From the NCBI GenBank assembly GCA_029881355.1, contig JAOUMT010000003.1, positions 1 to 46,925 of the forward strand: a DNA stretch of 46,925 bases. Reading direction: 5' to 3'. Shown piece after piece: positions 42,397 to 46,925 of this stretch (the stretch's first letter is position 1; every line of letters begins with the position of its first letter). Source of the DNA: Acidimicrobiia bacterium. GTDB taxonomy: Bacteria > Actinomycetota > Acidimicrobiia > Spongiisociales > JAENVV01. Below the pieces are notes generated by a model. It was not told the origin of the DNA. It was given only the letters and a program-made list of their open reading frames with translations, and did not search any database. A program made the translations under genes and the position numbers.

Positions 42397-43068
42397 CTAA
42401 CCAATCACGCGGTAGACAACCGAGTTTCCAACCTTGCCGGTCATCGCAATCGATCCCATCTTCCGCAGGCAGTAGGCCGCTTGTTGGGCTGATCTCCGAC
42501 TCACCGAACCGAGGTCTGAAATCATGGCCGTCGTGAATTCCACGGGCAGGTCGGGCAGGAGGTTCAGATAATCGGCAGCACAACTAAACAGGTGTGTTTC
42601 CTGAACTTCCAGGAGATGTCGTTCTTGGGTGACCCACCCGCGCCGGCGCCGCCGCTCTCGCTTTGCGTCAAACACCCGGTCCTCCTGTTCTTCGATCAGC
42701 ACAACCTCAATGCTGAGATTCGGGCGGTCGATGAGGTGCGGGAGATAAACCACTTCGCCAAAGATATCGAAGATGTGCCCTCGCTTCGGTGACTTGCGAC
42801 GGTTCGTGGGAGGGTCCGTGAGCTTGTTCAACCACTTCGTGACGGCAATCGGGTGAACCACGGTGACCTGGTGGTCTCGGGTAAGCCGATCCAGCTTGGT
42901 CTTCATCGCCGAGAAGTTGCGGGTCTGAATCTCGATGAGATGATCTCCGCGGACCAGATCGATCACATAGCCATCGAGCGGGACCTCAAACCGATCGCCG
43001 GGCCGGGCATACCAATGCTTCAGTTGGGCATGAAGGGACTTCTCATTCAGCGTGCCGACACCAGACAT
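42397..43068 (-). CDS. Nuclease-like N-terminus plus winged-helix C-terminus, function unknown
   Basis: A 223-residue protein of a family I recognise only as uncharacterised. The N-terminal 60-80 residues (LNEKSLHAQLKHWYARPGDRFEVPLDGYVIDLVRGDHLIEIQTRNF) look like a PD-(D/E)xK nuclease core, with Asp in VIDLV and the ExQ pair in IEIQTR. A middle part has RRKSPKRGHIFDIFGEVVYLPHL, and a strongly basic RERRRRRGWV stretch. The C-terminal 45 residues resemble a winged helix (VEFTTAMISDLGSVSRRSAQQAAYCLRKMGSI). It may bind or cut nucleic acid. It follows the MFS gene by 19 bp on the same strand. Confidence 0.65.
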   Translation of the reverse strand: MSGVGTLNEKSLHAQLKHWYARPGDRFEVPLDGYVIDLVRGDHLIEIQTRNFSAMKTKLDRLTRDHQVTVVHPIAVTKWLNKLTDPPTNRRKSPKRGHIFDIFGEVVYLPHLIDRPNLSIEVVLIEEQEDRVFDAKRERRRRRGWVTQERHLLEVQETHLFSCAADYLNLLPDLPVEFTTAMISDLGSVSRRSAQQAAYCLRKMGSIAMTGKVGNSVVYRVIG

Positions 43069-43087
43069 GGGGCTTCATCGTGGCAGG

Positions 43088-44296
43088 TCAACTGTCGCTA
43101 GTGGTGGACCTGCTCCGCAATCGGTCGTCGGCTCGCCCGGCAGCCATCGTCAACACCGCCGCCAACGCGACTGCCACGGTCAGCGCCAACAGGATAGGAA
43201 CATAGGAACCCGCCAGGTCACGAGATGCGCCGACGACGGTGGCTCCGAATGCCGCCACGAAGAACATCACCGACGATTGAGTGCCCGATATCTCCCCATA
43301 TTCGCGACCGGCATACCACCGGGTCATCACCATCGCCCGCAGTGGTGTGATGGCCCCAAATGCCACGCCAAAGAGCACGAAGTGGCCGATCATCGAAGCA
43401 TTCGAACTCCCGGGGACCGCCACCAAGATGGCCAACGCCATGACTCCGAATACCCCCGCAGTAAGCGCCGTCGCTCTGATTCGGGCGACGAGCAATGGGG
43501 CGATGTAGCGACCCGGCATGGAGATGACCGAGGCCAGGCCCGCCCATACGGCCACCGTAGAGAGTGGAAATCCTGCTTCGGTAAATCGATCAACCCGATG
43601 AGCCACGAGACCCTGAACCGACAGGTACGCCAGCACCAACGCCAGGGTGAAATAGACGAACCGTCGATCGCCCACCAGGGCCCTGATGGCGGTCGGGACG
43701 GGACTCGATTGAGACGCGTACCGTCCCTGACCGGCCGGGATCGCCCACCTGGCGGCAATCAAGGCGGTCAAGAGAATGGCCACGCCGAGGAGCTGTACGG
43801 TGGTACGCCACCCGAACGCCGAAACCAACCGCTCTGTCAGCGGAATGAAGATCGCCCCGGCCAGACCACCTAGCAGTGTCAAGGCACCAAACGCCCGGGG
43901 TTGGCTGGTCGGGGCAACCCAGGCAGCGATCCCGACCATCGAGGGCTCGTAGTAGACCGCAGCGGTCCCAGGACCGATGAGGAGCCACCAGGCCGCGAAC
44001 ACCTGCCACGGCTCGTTTGCGAACGAGAAGGCCACCAGCCCGGAGCACGCCAACAAGGCACCGACGACGGTAACCGACCGAACTCCGCGCCGGTCCATGT
44101 ATCTACCCAATGGGCGAGCCATCAACGCCGCGACGATCCCGGACCCGGTGATACCCAGCGACAGGACGGTCGTTGAGAAGTCAGCCCCGGCCGCATCGTC
44201 GGTAACCAGGACGCTGAACCCGTACATAATCGAGCCGAACGCGACGATGATGACTGCCGAGAAACCCAGGACGATACGTCGATTCGAATAGGTCAC
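43088..44296 (-). CDS. Major facilitator superfamily transporter
   Basis: A 402-residue protein with 12 predicted membrane segments and the MFS motif A-like loop ARPLGRYMDRRGVRS between segments 2 and 3. It resembles the monocarboxylate/oxalate-type MFS proteins. The substrate is unknown. The start is GTG at 44296, 6 nt after a TAATCT -10, so the transcript is probably leaderless. The -10 lies in the 24-bp gap after dnaE2, so it can be expressed apart from it. Confidence 0.88.
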   Translation of the reverse strand: MTYSNRRIVLGFSAVIIVAFGSIMYGFSVLVTDDAAGADFSTTVLSLGITGSGIVAALMARPLGRYMDRRGVRSVTVVGALLACSGLVAFSFANEPWQVFAAWWLLIGPGTAAVYYEPSMVGIAAWVAPTSQPRAFGALTLLGGLAGAIFIPLTERLVSAFGWRTTVQLLGVAILLTALIAARWAIPAGQGRYASQSSPVPTAIRALVGDRRFVYFTLALVLAYLSVQGLVAHRVDRFTEAGFPLSTVAVWAGLASVISMPGRYIAPLLVARIRATALTAGVFGVMALAILVAVPGSSNASMIGHFVLFGVAFGAITPLRAMVMTRWYAGREYGEISGTQSSVMFFVAAFGATVVGASRDLAGSYVPILLALTVAVALAAVLTMAAGRADDRLRSRSTTSDS

Positions 44297-44302
44297 CGGG
44301 GC

Positions 44303-44308
44303 AGATTA
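44303..44308 (-). promoter_or_regulatory. Leaderless -10 element for the MFS transporter gene
   Basis: TAATCT ends 6 nt before the GTG at 44296. Confidence 0.55.
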
Positions 44309-44320
44309 GGTGTTGTTTTC

Positions 44321-46925
44321 CTACCGAAAGTTTCGGGACTGCGTGTGCAGCGTGGAGAACGGGGTAAAGGACCGAGCTACCAGGTTCGTGACTCCGTCGC
44401 GATACTCGAGCACCCCATCAATCACCAGTCCGGGATTCCGGCGGGCGATCAAATGATTGGCTGACCAAACATCCGGCAACACAACCACGTTCAAAAGGCC
44501 GGTCTCGTCTTCGAGGTTGAAGAAGATGACGCCAGACGCCGTTCCCGGTCGCTGACGATGGGTAACGATGCCTCCGACTCGAACGACTGTCCCATGCTTC
44601 TGTTTGGCCAGGGCCTGAGCGGTGGTCAAACATCCTTCTTCAACCAACCAGTCCCGGATGAACACCACCGGGTGGTTGACCGAGATACCGGTAGCCCACC
44701 GTTCCGCAGCTGACGCCTCCTCAGGTGTCATGCCGGGAAGTGTGGGGGCTTCGACTCCCGGAGCCAGAGGAAGTCGATCTGGTCCGATCTCGGCGAGGGC
44801 ACCGGCCGCCCATAATCCGTCACGTTTGCCAAGGCCGATCGACTGTAATGCCCCTGATACGGCCAGCGCCTCAAACGCTTCAACCCCCAGGCCGGTCCGA
44901 TGGGCAAGCTCTTCAGGAGAGCCAAAAGGTCCTCCAATCTGACGGGCAGCCTCGATACGAGTGACTTCGGCATCACCCAGGTTACGCACATATCGGAGGC
45001 CAAGTCGGACTGCCACCGCTACCCGGATCGGATCGTCGACGGGACCCCTCCCCCGCCTCCACGACTTTCCCATAAACGTGACAATGTCTTCGGGGTCGGC
45101 GTCCTGTACTTCAATGGTGCAGTCATGCCACGACCGATTGATATCCGGCTGGTTGACAACCACCCCGTGGCGTTGGGCGTCATGTACCAACGAATTGGGA
45201 CTGTAGAACCCCATCGGTTGGGCGTTGAGTAGTCCTGCAAGGAACTCGGCCGGCCAGTGATACCGCAGCCAGGCGGACATGTACACAATGTAGGCAAACG
45301 AAACCGAATGACTTTCGGGAAACCCGAACGAACCGAACCCCTGCAGCTTTTCCCAAATCTCATCGGCGGCGGCTCCGACCACACCTTGCCCGTCCATCCC
45401 TTCGTACACTTCCGTTTTCAGCTTCTCCATGGCTTGCTCGGATCGTTTATGGGTCATCGCCTGGCGCAACCGATCACATTGCCCTGGATCAAAGCCGGCA
45501 CATACCCGGGCGAGTTCCATGAGCTGCTCTTGAAAAATGGGAACACCGAGGGTCTTGGCAAGCACCGGTTCCGCCAGAGGATGCGGATACCTCACCGGTT
45601 CTTCGCCATTGCGCCTACGCAAATATGGATGGACCGAGCGACCTTGAATCGGGCCAGGTCGGATAAGGGCAACCTCGACCGCCAGGTCGTAGAACGTCTT
45701 GGGTTTCATCCGCGGCAACGTTGCCATCTGCGCCCGGGATTCGATCTGAAACAACCCGACCGTATCTGCGGCAGTCAACGACTCATAAATCGCCGGTTCC
45801 TGCTCGATCGTGGCTAGGTCAATGGACACGCCATGCATCTCCCGGATGCCATCAACCGTCAGATGTAACGAGTTGAGCATGCCAAGACCCAGCAGATCGA
45901 ATTTTACGATGCCAATCATCCCACACGATTCTTTGTCCCATTGCAGGATCGACCGACCCTCCATCCTCCCCCATTCGAGCGGGACCACTTGCCAGAGGGG
46001 CCGGTCGGCGATGACCATACCTCCGGAGTGGATTCCCATATGACGGGGAAACCCGTCGAGCCGCCAGCACACGTCGTAAATCTGATCAGCGGTCAAACCT
46101 TCGGGTAGTGGCGCTTCGAGACGCAACTTGGCTGGATTACGCGTGTCGATGTATTTAGAAAGACCATCCACCTGGGATTGGGTAAATCCGAAGGTTTTGG
46201 CTACGTCACGCAGTACTGAGCGGGCCCGATAGGTCACAACATTGGCGACCATGGCCGCCCGTTCTCGGCCATAGCGGCGATAACAATATTGGATCACTTC
46301 CTCGCGGCGGTCGGCTTCCAGATCCAGGTCAATATCGGGAGCCCGACCTCGTTCCTCTGATAAGAACCGCTCGAAGGGCAGATTGAGGCGGATCGGGTCG
46401 ACCTGAGTCAGGCCGATACATCGGCAAATCGCCGAGTCGCCCCCCGAACCACGGATCTGACAGTAGATGTCCCGGGATCGGGCGAACTGCACAATGTCCC
46501 AAACAATAAGGAAATACCCGGGGAAGTTGAGCCGGTCGATCACTCCCAATTCGTGGTCGAGCCGTGACAACGCCCGCGGGTCGATCCCGCCCGAACCATC
46601 CGAATAGACCTGGCGGGCCCCTTCCAGCGTGAGATGGCGAAGAAACTCCATCTCCGATCGGAAATGTCCTGGCATGGGAAAGTCCGGTAACTCCGGGGCG
46701 ATCAAGTCGAGATCGAAGGCCAGGTCGCTACCCAGCTCACCAGCTCGCTCCACCGAACCGGGATAGCGACGAAACCGAGAGGCCATTTCGGCAGGAGTCT
46801 TGAGATGGCGTTCGTCAGTCGCTGGTCGAAAACCATCATTGGTGCCAAGCGTCCGACGACCGGCAACAGCAGCCAAAACTTCGGATAGGTCAGCCTTGGA
46901 GGGACTGTCGTAGTGGACGTTGTTC
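44321..46925 (-). CDS. dnaE2: Error-prone DNA polymerase III alpha-like subunit (DnaE2), N-terminus outside window
   Basis: The C-terminal 867 residues of a DnaE2-type polymerase, the damage-inducible translesion enzyme of actinobacteria. The open frame runs past the window end, so the N-terminal PHP domain is not visible. At the edge NNVHYDSPSKADLSEVLAAV is the usual end of that domain. The palm has PDIDLDLEADRREEVIQ with the two catalytic Asp residues and VKFDLLGLGMLNSLHLTVD with the third. The RGS loop reads RGSGGDSAIC where most DnaE2 proteins have RGSAANSAVC. A C-terminal OB domain (GTVVRVGGIVTHRQRPGTASGVIFFNLEDE) and the final QSRNFR are typical. No ImuA or ImuB gene is in view. Confidence 0.92.
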   Translation of the reverse strand, partial: NNVHYDSPSKADLSEVLAAVAGRRTLGTNDGFRPATDERHLKTPAEMASRFRRYPGSVERAGELGSDLAFDLDLIAPELPDFPMPGHFRSEMEFLRHLTLEGARQVYSDGSGGIDPRALSRLDHELGVIDRLNFPGYFLIVWDIVQFARSRDIYCQIRGSGGDSAICRCIGLTQVDPIRLNLPFERFLSEERGRAPDIDLDLEADRREEVIQYCYRRYGRERAAMVANVVTYRARSVLRDVAKTFGFTQSQVDGLSKYIDTRNPAKLRLEAPLPEGLTADQIYDVCWRLDGFPRHMGIHSGGMVIADRPLWQVVPLEWGRMEGRSILQWDKESCGMIGIVKFDLLGLGMLNSLHLTVDGIREMHGVSIDLATIEQEPAIYESLTAADTVGLFQIESRAQMATLPRMKPKTFYDLAVEVALIRPGPIQGRSVHPYLRRRNGEEPVRYPHPLAEPVLAKTLGVPIFQEQLMELARVCAGFDPGQCDRLRQAMTHKRSEQAMEKLKTEVYEGMDGQGVVGAAADEIWEKLQGFGSFGFPESHSVSFAYIVYMSAWLRYHWPAEFLAGLLNAQPMGFYSPNSLVHDAQRHGVVVNQPDINRSWHDCTIEVQDADPEDIVTFMGKSWRRGRGPVDDPIRVAVAVRLGLRYVRNLGDAEVTRIEAARQIGGPFGSPEELAHRTGLGVEAFEALAVSGALQSIGLGKRDGLWAAGALAEIGPDRLPLAPGVEAPTLPGMTPEEASAAERWATGISVNHPVVFIRDWLVEEGCLTTAQALAKQKHGTVVRVGGIVTHRQRPGTASGVIFFNLEDETGLLNVVVLPDVWSANHLIARRNPGLVIDGVLEYRDGVTNLVARSFTPFSTLHTQSRNFR

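Noticed and set aside
1-46925. Mobile elements, CRISPR arrays, tRNA or rRNA genes
   Set aside because: No transposase or integrase, no regularly spaced repeats beyond the two described pairs, and no cloverleaf or T-arm sequence was recognised in the intergenic regions.

Overview
The window is a high-GC (about 60%) bacterial chromosome segment, densely coded on both strands, with no rRNA, tRNA, insertion sequence, integrase or CRISPR array that I can see. Gene content points to an actinobacterium (Actinomycetota), possibly an Acidimicrobiia-like lineage. The evidence is a TIGR03084/mycothiol-isomerase-type protein, a DUF4032 protein, an Lhr helicase overlapping a Nei2-type glycosylase as in mycobacteria, a DnaE2-type polymerase, the dapA-rnj-ftsK gene order, and many genes whose start codon lies 6-9 nt after a TANNNT -10 hexamer (leaderless promoters). 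The class-level placement is inference.

Layout. 1-5742 (minus): the 5' part of a sugar-type ABC substrate-binding lipoprotein, an APH-fold kinase, a quinone oxidoreductase, and the E2, E1-beta and E1-alpha genes of a 2-oxoacid dehydrogenase. 5743-6295 is a sparse gap with a 12-bp direct repeat and a possible gene remnant. 6296-9708 holds a 2-phosphoglycerate kinase and a cyclic 2,3-diphosphoglycerate synthetase flanking a metallophosphoesterase and a small ABM-like protein. 9749-14638 (minus) is ftsK, rnj and dapA. 14724-17993 (plus) is a CnoX-like thioredoxin, two cyclophilins (one cytosolic, one lipoprotein) and two membrane proteins. 17995-20000 (minus) is dapB and an M16 peptidase. 20106-25070 (plus) is a CobT-like VWA protein, a CobS-like ATPase with altered Walker motifs, a LOG-family protein and a TIGR03084 protein. 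25274-30658 (plus) is lhr, nei2 and a small ORF. 30663-35781 holds DUF971, DUF4032 and DUF427 proteins, a beta-propeller-like lipoprotein, an SDR, a flavin reductase and a universal stress protein. 35941-36984 holds two tandem copies of a 65/66-residue membrane-targeted peptide gene, each with its own terminator, and an unknown protein. 37075-46925 holds an ABC exporter, a lipoprotein, a lipoate ligase-family protein, an AroQ/alpha-beta-hydrolase fusion, a YhhN protein, a nuclease-like/winged-helix protein, an MFS transporter and most of dnaE2.

How the genes work together. DapA and DapB supply lysine and diaminopimelate. RNase J and FtsK are housekeeping. The lipoate ligase-family protein could lipoylate the E2 encoded 36 kb away. 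The strongest candidates for undescribed biology are: (1) a bacterial locus carrying both enzymes of cyclic 2,3-diphosphoglycerate synthesis, a pathway known from methanogenic archaea; (2) the duplicated small-peptide genes with conserved ends and conserved 5' and 3' untranslated elements; (3) the CobT/CobS-like chaperone pair with a degenerate ATPase next to a LOG protein; (4) the dehydroquinase-hydrolase fusion. Function statements rest on motif recognition by eye; no database search was run.
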